Of a stretch of DNA of 64,000 nt, positions 28,843 through 37,870 are shown one piece after another. Positions within the stretch are counted from its first letter, which is position 1; each line of letters begins with the position of its first letter. The stretch is from DATADW01 sp963733905 (lineage in GTDB: Bacteria; Actinomycetota; Acidimicrobiia; Spongiisociales; DATADW01): assembly GCA_963733905.1 (NCBI GenBank), contig CAVTEU010000011.1, forward strand, positions 49,779-113,778, written 5' to 3'. The notes under the pieces were generated by a model. The model searched no databases. It was not told where the DNA came from and saw nothing but the letters and a program-made list of their open reading frames with translations. The position numbers and the translations under genes were made by a program.

Positions 28843-30004
28843 AGAGAGCGCCAGCGAACCGCTCCACCGCCATATCCACCTCGTCGGCGGTGATCGTGAG
28901 TGGCGGGGCGAAGCGGACGGCGTCGGGGCGGACGGCGTTGACGACCAGGCCGGCGTCCAGTGCCCGATCGGTCACGGGCGCGGCGTGGTCGCCGCCCAGC
29001 CCGACGGCGAACAGCAGGCCGCGGCCCCGCACCTCGGCCACACCGGGTAGGGCCGACAGCCCGTCCATGAACTGCCTCGACCGCTCCCGGCAGGCGGTGA
29101 GAAGGTCCCTGGTCTCGATCTCGTCGATCACGGCCAGCGCCGCCCGGCACACCACCGGCCCCCCGCCAAAGGTCGTCCCGTGGTCACCGGGCCGGAAGAC
29201 GGCGGCGACCTCCTCCCTCGCCAGGCAGGCGCCGATGGGGAACCCGTTTCCCAACGCCTTGGCCACCGTCGCCACGTCGGGGATGAAGCCGAGGTCCTGC
29301 CAGGAGAACCAGGTGCCGGTGCGGCCCATCCCGGCCTGGACGTCGTCAACGATCATGAGCACGTCGCGCTCGTCGCACAGTGAGCGCACCTCGGCGAGGT
29401 AGCCCGGGTCCAGCGGGACAACACCGCCCTCACCTTGGATGGTCTCCACCATCACCGCCGCCGTCTTCGATGTCACCGCTCGCCCAAGCTCCTCGATCCG
29501 CCCGGGCGTCACATGGGTGAAGCCGTTCGGCATCGGGGCCGACGGCGCCTGTAGCGCCGGCTGACCGGTGGCGGCGAGCGCACCCAACGTCCGGCCGTGG
29601 AACGATCCGAGGAGAGAGACCACCTCGAAGCAGTCCGGGCCGCGGCGGTTCCTCCCCCAGGCGCGGGCGAGCTTGAGTGCCGTCTCGTTCGCCGTCGCCC
29701 CGCAGTTGGCAAAGAAGACTCTCCCCAGCCCGGAGAGCCCGGCGAGCCGCTCCGCCAGCTCCACCATCGGCGCGGTGTGGAACATGTTGGAGACGTGAAC
29801 CAGCCTGGTCACCTGGTCGTTCACCGCGGCCGATACCGCGGGGTTGGCATGCCCGACGGCGACCACGGCGATCCCGCCGAGGCAGTCGAGGTACCGCTTC
29901 CCGTCCTCATCCCACAGCCAGGAGCCCTCGCCTCGTACGAAGACCACGGAGCGGCGCCGGTAGGTGTCCATGAGCACCGCGGCGGCGCGCTCCATCACGG
30001 TCAT
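28841..30004 (-). CDS. argD: Acetylornithine aminotransferase
   Basis: PLP enzyme that makes N-acetylornithine from the semialdehyde. 387 residues, intact. Landmarks: YLDCLGGIAVVAVGHANPAV, FFANCGATANETALKLAR, GSFHGRTLGALAATGQP, VETIQGEGGVVPL, MIVDDVQAGMGRTGTWF and the PLP lysine in ATVAKALGNGFPIGA. ATG 30004 overlaps the argB stop (ATGA). It may also serve lysine synthesis as succinyldiaminopimelate aminotransferase, as in relatives. Confidence 0.93.
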   Translation of the reverse strand: MTVMERAAAVLMDTYRRRSVVFVRGEGSWLWDEDGKRYLDCLGGIAVVAVGHANPAVSAAVNDQVTRLVHVSNMFHTAPMVELAERLAGLSGLGRVFFANCGATANETALKLARAWGRNRRGPDCFEVVSLLGSFHGRTLGALAATGQPALQAPSAPMPNGFTHVTPGRIEELGRAVTSKTAAVMVETIQGEGGVVPLDPGYLAEVRSLCDERDVLMIVDDVQAGMGRTGTWFSWQDLGFIPDVATVAKALGNGFPIGACLAREEVAAVFRPGDHGTTFGGGPVVCRAALAVIDEIETRDLLTACRERSRQFMDGLSALPGVAEVRGRGLLFAVGLGGDHAAPVTDRALDAGLVVNAVRPDAVRFAPPLTITADEVDMAVERFAGAL

Positions 30005-30907
30005 GTCACCTGGTCCCGCTCCACCATGGTCCCGATCCCTTCCGGGGTGAATATCTCGAGAAGCAGGGCGTGCTGCACCCTTCCATCGAGGATGTGGGCC
30101 CGGCCGACTCCGGCGGTCATGGCGTCGACACACGAGCGCAGCTTGGGGAGCATCCCGCCGGTCACTCCCCCTCCCTCGACCATCTCCTCCACCCCGGCAA
30201 GAGTGATCGAAGACAACAGGCTCCCGTCATCGCCGAAATGGCGGTAGAGACCCTCGACGTCGGTGAGATAGACCAACTTCTCGGCGCCGAGCGCTGCGGC
30301 GACTTGCCCGGCGACCGTGTCGGCGTTGACGTTGTACACCGACCCGTCTTCGCTCCGCGCCAGTGGTGCGACCACCGGGACAAAGCCGCCGCCGATCAGG
30401 ACATCGAGCAACCCGGTATCGACCCTGGTGACGTCGCGCCACATATCCGAGGCGCGGGTCCCGTGGGTGCGCCTCGATCATCCCGCCGTCGAGCCCGGTG
30501 AGACCCACTGCGGCAGCCTGGTGGCTGCGCAGCAGCCGAACGATGTCGGGGTTGACTTCGCCGGCCAGGACTCGCTGCACCACGCGGATCGCCTTGTCGT
30601 CCGTGACCCGCAGCCCGTCGACGAACACCGGTTCCAAACCGGCGGCCTGCATGGCGCTGCTGATCTGAGGCCCACCACCGTGCACCACCACGGGCCGGAT
30701 CCCGACCGTGGCCAACAAGGTGACATCACCGGCGAAGCTGTGCCGCAGCGCTGCGTCCACCATGGCTGACCCGCCGTACTTGATGACGACGGTGCGGCCT
30801 TTGAACGCCTGGATATAGGGCAGAGCCTCCATGAGGATCTTCGCCTTGCCCATGGTCCGTGCGATCCGGAGCCGGGAAGTGTCGGGGGCGGCGTGCCCGG
30901 TGGTCAT
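30001..30907 (-). CDS. argB: N-acetylglutamate kinase (one frameshift)
   Basis: Phosphorylates N-acetylglutamate. Motifs: RTVVIKYGGSAMVD (ATP site), VVVHGGGPQISSAM, GLRVTDD, VNADTVAGQVAAALGAEKLV, YLTDVEGLYRHFGD and GVTGGMLPKLRSCVDA. One shift near 30470. ATG at 30907. Only about 50 bases separate it from argC, so argJ, normally between them in Actinobacteria, is absent here. Confidence 0.92.
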
Positions 30908-30959
30908 GAGCGCACGCCGGCCGGGTTCGGTCCCGCCGCGACATCCTCGGGCGATGTGG

Positions 30960-31991
30960 TCACGGCATCCATCCCGCCGTGGGGAGGCCCGCCCCCTCGT
31001 CGAGGCCGAGAGCAAGGTTGGCGCATTGCACCGCCTGCCCGGCCGCACCCTTGAGAAGGTTGTCGATGACGGCGACCGCTATGACCATGCCGGCGTGCTC
31101 GTCCACCGTGGCGGTGACCATGGCGCGGTTCGACCCGGAGACCCACCTCGTCTGCGGTGGCCGGTCGATCACCTCGACGAAGCGTCGTCCCTCGTAGAAC
31201 GCACCGAGCGTCTCGAGCAGATCGCCGGTGCCGGCGGCCCTCGTCATCGGGGCGGTGACCGTAGCCACCAGACCCCTCTGGATCGGGGCCAGATGGGGGG
31301 TGAAGCTGAGGCTCACCTGCATCCCGGCCAACCTCTCCAGCGCCATCTCCATCTCGGGGCGGTGGCGGTGCCCCCCCAGGCCATAGGGACGCACCCCTTC
31401 GGCAACCTCTCCAAACAGCAAGTCGGTTTGCAGCGCCCTACCCGCTCCGGTTGCTCCGGAGACGGCGTTGACGACGATTCCGGCGGGGCTGGCGATCCCC
31501 GCCTTCACCAACGGGGCGATGGCGAGCAAGGCGGCCGTCGGATAGCAACCGGGGGCGGCGACCCGGGTTGATCCCGCGTTTGGATTCCCGGTCACTTCGG
31601 GCAGGCCGTAGTCCCACCGTCCCAACTCGGCGGGCAGTGGATGATCCGTCCCGTAGGCGCTGCGATACCGCTCGACGCTGTCCAGCCTCATATCGCTGCC
31701 CAGATCGACCACGGTCATGCCCTGGTCGGCCGCGGCGGCGGCGAGGTTGGCCGAGGCACCGTGTGGCAAGGCCAGAAAGATCACCTCGACGGCCGGGATG
31801 CTCTCCAGCGAGATCGCTCCCAACACCCGTTCTCCACCGTCCAGCTGCGGGTGCAGTTCGCCCAGGCGCCGGCCCTCGCTGGCATGGCCGCCGACGAAGG
31901 TCAGTTCGATGTCGGGGTGTCCGTCGAGGAGACGGACCAACTCGCCTCCGGCATACCCGGAGGCGCCGAGGACGGCGGCGGCGATTCCCAT
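30960..31991 (-). CDS. argC: N-acetyl-gamma-glutamyl-phosphate reductase
   Basis: NADPH-dependent reductase of arginine synthesis, 343 residues, intact. AAVLGASGYAGGELVRLL is the dinucleotide-binding turn; VAAPGCYPTAALLAIAPL holds the catalytic cysteine; YGLGGHRHRPEM and FTPHLAPIQRGL are family signatures. The ATG lies about 15 bases from the second ARG box. First gene of argC-argB-argD. Confidence 0.95.
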   Translation of the reverse strand: MGIAAAVLGASGYAGGELVRLLDGHPDIELTFVGGHASEGRRLGELHPQLDGGERVLGAISLESIPAVEVIFLALPHGASANLAAAAADQGMTVVDLGSDMRLDSVERYRSAYGTDHPLPAELGRWDYGLPEVTGNPNAGSTRVAAPGCYPTAALLAIAPLVKAGIASPAGIVVNAVSGATGAGRALQTDLLFGEVAEGVRPYGLGGHRHRPEMEMALERLAGMQVSLSFTPHLAPIQRGLVATVTAPMTRAAGTGDLLETLGAFYEGRRFVEVIDRPPQTRWVSGSNRAMVTATVDEHAGMVIAVAVIDNLLKGAAGQAVQCANLALGLDEGAGLPTAGWMP

Positions 31992-32006
31992 CGTGAAGCG
32001 GAGTCT

Positions 32007-32022
32007 ATACGCATATGCGTAT
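32007..32022. promoter_or_regulatory. ARG box 2 (perfect 16-bp palindrome)
   Basis: ATACGCATATGCGTAT immediately upstream of argC, identical to the copy before argR. Together they predict joint repression of both arginine blocks by ArgR. Confidence 0.85.
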
Positions 32023-32039
32023 GGTCGCGTCCGCTGGTC

Positions 32040-33642
32040 TCACTGACCGACCGGGCTCAACCCGAGTTGAGGCATGGAAGGCACAACCGGTTGATACAGC
32101 CAATCCTCGAGGATCCCGGCGACCGGGGTCGTTGCGATGTCGCCGGCCAGCGCGATGAAGTCAGCGGTGGTGACGTTCCCGTAGCGGTGACGGCGCGCCC
32201 AGGACTTGAGCAGTCGGAAGAATCCCTCGTCACCCATCTCGAGACGGAGCGCGTGCAGGGTGAGCCCGCCGCGCAGGTAGACCGACGGGTTGAAAACCTG
32301 TTCGTGACCCAGGATCCCCCGGAGGGGGGAAGATGTCTGGCAGCTGCTCGGCCACCTCGGCGGGGTCGGCGCCCTGCGCCACCGCTGCCTCGCCGCCCAT
32401 CACCCCGTAGGCGAACCGAACCGAGGAATCGAGCGCATCGGGACCGACATCGGCCTCATCCCACAGCCACTCGCTGTAGGTGGCGAAGCCCTCGTGGAGC
32501 CAGATGTCCTGCCAGTTGGTCAAGGTCACGCTGTCGCCGAACCACTGATGCGCCATCTCGTGGACCACGACGTTCTGGCCGAACCCGAGCGACGCCCGGG
32601 AGAATGTGCTCAGGCTCTGGGTCTCGAGCGCCGCCTGGGGGAACTCGTCGTCGAGCACCAGTGCTCCGTATGAGTCAAACGGGTATGGGCCGAAGAGGTT
32701 GATCAACTCCTCCAGCATCTCCGGCTGACGATCGAACATCGCCACCTCGGCGTCGGTCAGATCGGGGTCCAGGTAGTTGACGATCGGCACGGGCCCATCG
32801 TGCTCCTCCACGACCCACCTTCCGATCCCGAGAGCGAGCATGTACGGGGCGAGCGGTCTGGTGGTTCGCCAGGTGAAGATCCTGTCCCCGCCTCCAGCCT
32901 GCTCGATTCCTTCGAGCACCCCGCTCGAAGCGACGGCGTATGGCGTCGGCACCCGCATCTTCAGTCTCACCTGAGCCTTGTCGGCGGGATGGTCGTTGCA
33001 CGGGAACCACCCGGAGGCACCAAACGGCTCGCCCATCACGAAGGCCCCGTCGTCGCCGGCGTGCCATGACGAAGGACCGAACAGAGAGGCTTGAGGCGCC
33101 GCCCCGGACGGGTCGCCGCGGTAGGCGACGACCACACGGAATGGCCCGGCGGCGACAGGTTCCGCCGGGAAGATGACCAGTTCGGAGTCCTCGCGCTCGA
33201 ACCGCGCCGGCGCCCCGTCCACCTCGACACCAGTCACCTCCATACCGGTGAAGTCGAGGTGGAACCTGCTCAGCTCGGTGTCTGCGGTTGCCCTGATGTC
33301 GGCGGTGCCTTCCAACATCCCGTCGAACTCGGCTCCCAGGCGAGGTCGAGCTCGTAGCGAGCCACCTGGTAGCCGCTGTTTCCCAGCGACGGGTAGTACG
33401 GATCGCCGATCCCTTCGGGGCCGGCGACAACCGGTGGGTCGGTCGTCGTGGGAGAATCGGTGCTCTCGACCGCCGTGGTGGGAGGAGCCGTGGTCGGCGG
33501 CAACAGTTGCCGCCACCGCCGTGGTTTCGGGCGCGACCGGGTCGCCGGCCGGCGTCGAGCAGGCGGCGATGGACGCGACCAAGAAGAGGGCGAGTGCCGA
33601 TCGGACAGCGATTGGGCGATGACGGGTGTGCGGGGTGGTCAC
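32040..33642 (-). CDS. M1 family metallopeptidase lipoprotein (frameshifted)
   Basis: About 534 residues. Signal LALFLVASIAACS with lipobox, a Thr/Pro-rich spacer, the N-terminal beta domain (YQVARYELDLAWEP, RFHLDFTGMEVTGVEVDG), and the catalytic domain with zinc site VVVHEMAHQWFGDSVTL (HExxH) and the third ligand Glu in IWLHEGFATYSEWLW. The ending covers MGDEGFFRLLKSWARRHRYG and GILEDWLYQPVVP. Shifts near 33490, 33345 and 32325. Predicted to be anchored outside the membrane and to trim peptides N-terminally. Its start overlaps the pcnA stop by four bases (ATGA-type). Confidence 0.87.
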
Positions 33643-35057
33643 GATTCGCCCCCGTTCGGTGACGGTCCGGGGTCTTCCAGACCGCGGTCGACGGCGAACT
33701 GACGCACCATCTCGTAAGCGTCATCGGTCCCATAGGGGCCGTCGTCGATACGTCGCTCGAGGAGCATGGTCATGATCTCTCCCACCAGCGGGCTCGGCTC
33801 GATCCCGAGATATTTCATCACCTGGTGCCCGTCGATGGGGGCGCGCAGCCGGGCCAGTTCCTCCTGCTCGCCGAGCTCCTCGATCCGCACCTCGAGCTCG
33901 TCGATCCGGCTCTGGACAGCCCTGGCGCGCCGCACGTTGCGGGTGGTGACATCGCACCGCACCAACTCGTTGAGCGGCTCGAGGAGGTCGCCGGCATCGC
34001 GCACGTAGCGACGCACCGCGGCGTCGGTCCATCCCATCTTGTAGGTGTGGGGACGCAGGTGGAGGAACACCAGGTCCCCGACAGCGTCGACGATTTGGCG
34101 CGGGTAGCGCAGCGCCCGGAGCCGCTCCCGGGCCATCCTCGCCCCGACCACCTCGTGGTGGTGAAAGCTCACCCCACCGGGACCAAACTGCCTGGTGGCC
34201 GGTTTGCCGATGTCGTGAAGGAGGGCGGCCAGCCTGAGCACCAGGTCGGGGCTGGTGCACACCGTCACCGCGACGCTGTGGGCCAGGACGTCCTTGTGCC
34301 GTTGGACGGGGTCCTGTTCCATTTCGAGGTCGAGCAACTCGGGGAGGAAGTAGGCAGCGAGACCGGATCTGATCACCCCCCAGAGGGCCGTTTCCGGGTA
34401 GGGGGCGGTGAGGAGCCTGCTGAACTCGTCGCGGATCCGCTCAGCCGAGACGATCTGCAGCCGTCCCGCCATGCTCTCCACCGCCGCCTCGGCAGCCGGG
34501 TCGGGGGTGAATCCCAGCGTTGCCACGAAGCGGTGGAGTCGCAGCATCCTCAGCGGGTCTTCCGAGAAGGCGACCTCGGGCTCCATCGGGGTGCGCAACA
34601 GACCCGCGGCGAGATCTGCCAAGCCACCAAAGGGATCGACCAGCTCGGGCTCGGGGAAACGGAGGGCGATGGCGTTCACCGAGAAATCGCGGCGGCTCAG
34701 ATCGGAGACGATGTCGCCGGAGAACTCCACCCGCGGTTTGCGGCTGTCGTCGTGGTACACCTCGCTGCGGAAAGTGGTGATCTCGTAGGTGTGGCCCTGC
34801 CTTATCGCCGCCACCGTCCCGAACCGCTCCCCCACGCCGTGGACGGCGTCGGCCCATCCGGACAAGACCTTCCTGATCTGGTCGGGGTGGGCATCTGTGG
34901 CGAAATCGAGGTCCTGGTGGGGCCGGTCGAGCAGAGCGTCTCGCAGCGACCCACCCACCAGGTAAAGCTGGTGACCGGCGGCGTCGAACCTTCGCCCCAG
35001 CTCCACGGCGGGCGATCCCGGCTCGACCAGCCAGCGGAGGCGCGGGGGGACGGTCAT
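33639..35057 (-). CDS. pcnA: CCA tRNA nucleotidyltransferase / polymerase family
   Basis: Adds or repairs the 3' CCA of tRNAs. From ATG 35057 the protein is 472 residues: LYLVGGSLRDALLDRPHQDL with the GGxxRD and catalytic DxD (DLDFATD), RRDFSVNAIAL, FSEDPLRMLRLHRF (ATP/CTP selection), ERIRDEFSRLL, and an HD domain with AALLHDIGKPATRQ. An in-frame extension to 35108 overlaps the inverted repeat and is judged untranslated. This gene marks the left edge of the origin-proximal conserved block seen in other Actinobacteria. Confidence 0.92.
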   Translation of the reverse strand: MTVPPRLRWLVEPGSPAVELGRRFDAAGHQLYLVGGSLRDALLDRPHQDLDFATDAHPDQIRKVLSGWADAVHGVGERFGTVAAIRQGHTYEITTFRSEVYHDDSRKPRVEFSGDIVSDLSRRDFSVNAIALRFPEPELVDPFGGLADLAAGLLRTPMEPEVAFSEDPLRMLRLHRFVATLGFTPDPAAEAAVESMAGRLQIVSAERIRDEFSRLLTAPYPETALWGVIRSGLAAYFLPELLDLEMEQDPVQRHKDVLAHSVAVTVCTSPDLVLRLAALLHDIGKPATRQFGPGGVSFHHHEVVGARMARERLRALRYPRQIVDAVGDLVFLHLRPHTYKMGWTDAAVRRYVRDAGDLLEPLNELVRCDVTTRNVRRARAVQSRIDELEVRIEELGEQEELARLRAPIDGHQVMKYLGIEPSPLVGEIMTMLLERRIDDGPYGTDDAYEMVRQFAVDRGLEDPGPSPNGGES

Positions 35058-35104
35058 CCGTGCCCTAGCTTGCCACCCCGCCGCAGCTCCCGTGCCGGAA
35101 AGCT

Positions 35105-35154
35105 CCAACCCAGGGTTGGGGACTACCCGGGAGGTTGCTGCAACCCTGGGTTGG
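35105..35154. repeat. Pair of CAACCCWGGGTTG palindromes forming a long inverted repeat
   Basis: CCAACCCAGGGTTG (35105-35118) and CAACCCTGGGTTGG (35141-35154) are exact reverse complements around a 22-base loop, and each arm is itself nearly palindromic. It lies between pcnA and the end of the deacetylase gene, both leftward. Candidate terminator, REP-like element or mobile palindrome. Confidence 0.65.
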
Positions 35155-35171
35155 GAGTGGGAGACCGGCGG

Positions 35172-36187
35172 CTATGACACCGGCCAGAAGCGGGCCTGCT
35201 CTGTGGTGGCGAGGTCGAGCATCGTCCAGGCGGACTTGGGGAGATACGACACCACCCGGCGGAAGCGGCGGCTCGCCTGCGAGGCCCCGGACGACCGCCG
35301 CCGCCGAGCCGCGCAGCGCCTCGAGGTCGTAGCCGCCCTCGAGGAGGAGCACGATCCTCCCCGGGCCGATCCTCGCTCCGATGTGGCGCGCCATCGATGC
35401 GTAGTCGGCTTCGACCAGCCGCAACTCGGCGAGAGGATCGGCGTCATGGGCGTCGAACCCGGTAGCTCACCAGAATCCAGTCCGGGGCGAAGTCCTCGAT
35501 CACGGGACCAAAGAGCCGGTCGAACGCTGCCGCCACCACATCTCCCCCCGACTCTGCGGGGAGCGGCACGTTGACGGTCGTGCCCCTGCCCGGCCCGTAC
35601 CCCGTCTCGTCAACCCATCCCGTCCCGGGGTAGAAGGGGAACTGGTGGAGCGACAGGTAGAGGACGTCGGGGTCGGCGGCGAAGGTGTCCTGCGTGCCAT
35701 TGCCGTGGTGGACGTCCCAGTCGACGATCGCCACCCGCTCGCCTTCGGCAGTGATGCTGCGGGCCGTGATGGCGACATTGTTGAACAGACAGAACCCCAT
35801 CGCCCGCGATTCGAGGGCGTGGTGACCCGGGGGCCTCGCCACCACAAAAGCGGCATCGCCCCCACCCGCACGAAGAACCCGTACGGCGCTCGGACCTGCC
35901 CCTGCGGCACGAACCGCCGCCTCCCAGGATCCCGGCCCGGCCGCAGTGTCCGGATCGAGCGATCCGCCGCCCGCCATGCAGAAATTGCGGATGGCCTCGA
36001 TGTAGTCGGGGTGGTGGACCAGACCGATCAGGTCGGTATCCGCCTCGGGCGGTTCCACCTCGACGAGACCTACCCCGGCACCACGGATCCCTTCGAGCAC
36101 CGCCGCCAGGCGGGCAGGTCTCTCGGGGTGGTGCGGACCGGTGTCGTGCTCGGCGAACGAAGGGTGGGTGAGCAACACCAGGTCCAT
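35172..36187 (-). CDS. Histone deacetylase-like (class II HDAC/AcuC) hydrolase (frameshifted)
   Basis: Zinc-dependent amidohydrolase of the arginase/deacetylase fold, about 338 residues. MDLVLLTHPSFAEHDTGPHH, HPERPARLAAVLEGI, VARPPGHHALESRAMGFCLF with the His-His pair, IVDWDVHHGNGTQDTF with the zinc Asp/His, YPGTGWVDETGYGPGRG and LLLEGGYDLEAL. After shifts near 35455 and 35265 it ends TTEQARFWPVS at 35172. Bacterial members deacetylate small amides or protein lysines; substrate unknown. Confidence 0.85.
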
Positions 36188-36280
36188 CTGCGGACTCTGG
36201 CACATACCGATGGTCACCAGCCGGCCACCAAATGCTGCCCCGGCGTGGCATCCTCGGGTGGTGAAACTCGGAGGGCACCG

Positions 36281-36994
36281 GTGACCGTGGTGCGAAGCCG
36301 TGGCACATGGCCGGGTGCCGTGGCGCTGCGTCGCGGATGGGCGTTGGCTCACGCTCGTCCCTGGAATCGCGACATCCCAGACGCAGCCCTCAGGCTGGTC
36401 AGGGGGAGTTCTGCGTTTCTCGAGGCGTGTGCCGACCACTTGGTCGACCTGGGCGTGCGCGGCGTGGCGTCACCACCGGTTTTGGACAGCGGGCGCGGGG
36501 TGTGGGAGCGGGCCGGGTTCTGCTCGCATCTCCGGCTTGACCTCTACCGCTGCCAGTTGCCCAGAAGTGACAACCGCCCCCCTCACCCCGTAACCGAACC
36601 GTCTGAGGCGTCGTGGGAAAGGGCTGCCGAGATCGACCGGGCAGCCTTCGATCCGCCCTGGCGGCTGGAGGAACTCGGGCTGCGCGAGGCCCATGGCTCC
36701 ACTACCCATCGAGCGTTTCTCGAAGTGCGCAGCAACGGCCGGGTCGACGGCTTCGCCATCGTCGGCGCCGAGTTGGGTGCCTCCTACCTGCAACGTGTGG
36801 CGGTGGACCCGGACGCACAGGGCCGTGGGCTGGGAAGGTCGCTGGTGAGAGAGGCGCAGCGATGGGCCGGCGGGCACGGTGCCCACAGCATGCTCCTCAA
36901 CACCCAGCCGGAGAACCATCGCGCCGCTGCCCTCTATCGCGCCGAGGGTTTTCGGCTGCTCCCCGACCGTCTCGAGGTGCTCCGGCGGTCATGA
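36281..36994 (+). CDS. GNAT family N-acetyltransferase
   Basis: A 237-residue protein from GTG 36281 (GGAGGG upstream). The C-terminal GNAT domain shows DGFAIVGAELGASYLQRVAV, DPDAQGRGLGRSLVREAQRW (acetyl-CoA loop Q-G-R-G-L-G) and LLNTQPENHRAAALYRAEGF. The N-terminal half (residues 1-90) looks like a reduced second domain, reminiscent of two-domain MshD-like enzymes, but a mycothiol role cannot be shown. Overlaps the next gene by ATGA. Confidence 0.8.
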   Translation: MTVVRSRGTWPGAVALRRGWALAHARPWNRDIPDAALRLVRGSSAFLEACADHLVDLGVRGVASPPVLDSGRGVWERAGFCSHLRLDLYRCQLPRSDNRPPHPVTEPSEASWERAAEIDRAAFDPPWRLEELGLREAHGSTTHRAFLEVRSNGRVDGFAIVGAELGASYLQRVAVDPDAQGRGLGRSLVREAQRWAGGHGAHSMLLNTQPENHRAAALYRAEGFRLLPDRLEVLRRS

Positions 36995-37834
36995 GCGCCG
37001 TCCGGGTGGTCACCGATTCATCGTGCGATCTCCCCCAGTCCCTGGTGTCGGGCTAACGAGATCGAGGTGGTCCCGCACACCGTTCGAATCGGGAAGGATG
37101 AGATCGCCGACGGGGGTGTTGCGGGCCGAGAGGAACTGTGGGAGAAGATCGCCGCCGCCCCGGCGCCCATCGAAACCATGGCGCCTACCGCCGCCCAGTT
37201 CTCTGCCCGCTTCGAGGCGCTCGCCGCCTCGGGGGCGGAGGGGATCCTCGTCCTCACCATGTCCGGGGAGTTGTCGGCGGCCCACCAGGCAGCGGTCCTC
37301 GCCGGCGAGCGGCTTGGAGGGACGCCGCCGGTGAAAGTGGTCGACTCGCGTACGGTCTCGATGGCGCTTGGTTTGCTGGTGCTCGAGATGGCGAGGCGGG
37401 CCAGGCAAGGTGCCACGCTCGACGACCTGTTCGCCAGCGCCGCCGAGCGAACCGCCGGCACCGGTCTGGCGCTTGCCATCGATTCACTCGACGTGCTGCG
37501 CAGCCGGGGACGTGTCGGCTTGGTTCAGCACGTGGTCGCCGGCTGGCTGGACGCCCGTCCGCTCGTCACCGTCGAGAACGGGGTGCTCGTGGGCGCCGGA
37601 AGTCGTACGGGCGGCGTCGAAGCGATCGAGGCGCTCGCCCACAAGGTCGAGCTACGGGCCGCCCGTCTCGTAGACCTCGCCGTGTTGGCGGCTCCGCCTG
37701 CCGACACCGCCGATCTGACCACCCGACTCTCCCATCTGGTGCCACCCGAGCGGCTGCACCGCTCGATTCTGGGGCCGGTGCTCGGCGCCTACACCGGTCC
37801 GGGGGCAATCGGCGTGGCTTGGAGCACGGTCTGA
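36991..37834 (+). CDS. DegV family fatty-acid-binding protein (one frameshift)
   Basis: About 281 residues. VRVVTDSSCDLPQSLV is the typical DegV/FakB start, followed after a shift near 37050 by VVPHTVRIGKDEIADG, the conserved segment AAQFSARFEALAASGAEGIL, MSGELSAAHQAA, VVDSRTVSMALGLLVLEMAR and GYxGPG-like GAYTGPGAIGVAW at the end. DegV/FakB proteins bind a fatty acid for phosphorylation by FakA; no kinase gene is nearby. Start ATG overlaps the upstream stop. Confidence 0.87.
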
Positions 37835-37835
37835 C

Positions 37836-37861
37836 GTAGGACGGTCCTTCCGACGTCCTAC
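37836..37861. promoter_or_regulatory. Hairpin between degV-type gene and pseudokinase gene
   Basis: GTAGGACG (37836-37843) pairs with CGTCCTAC (37854-37861) around a ten-base loop, filling the 36-base gap before the GTG start of the pseudokinase. It may be a weak terminator or a translation-control hairpin. Confidence 0.45.
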
Positions 37862-37870
37862 CGTTGAGCC

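Noticed and set aside
35092..35574. A rightward small protein covering the CAACCC palindromes
   Set aside because: It has no family resemblance and is antisense to the end of the deacetylase gene; the palindromes explain its composition.
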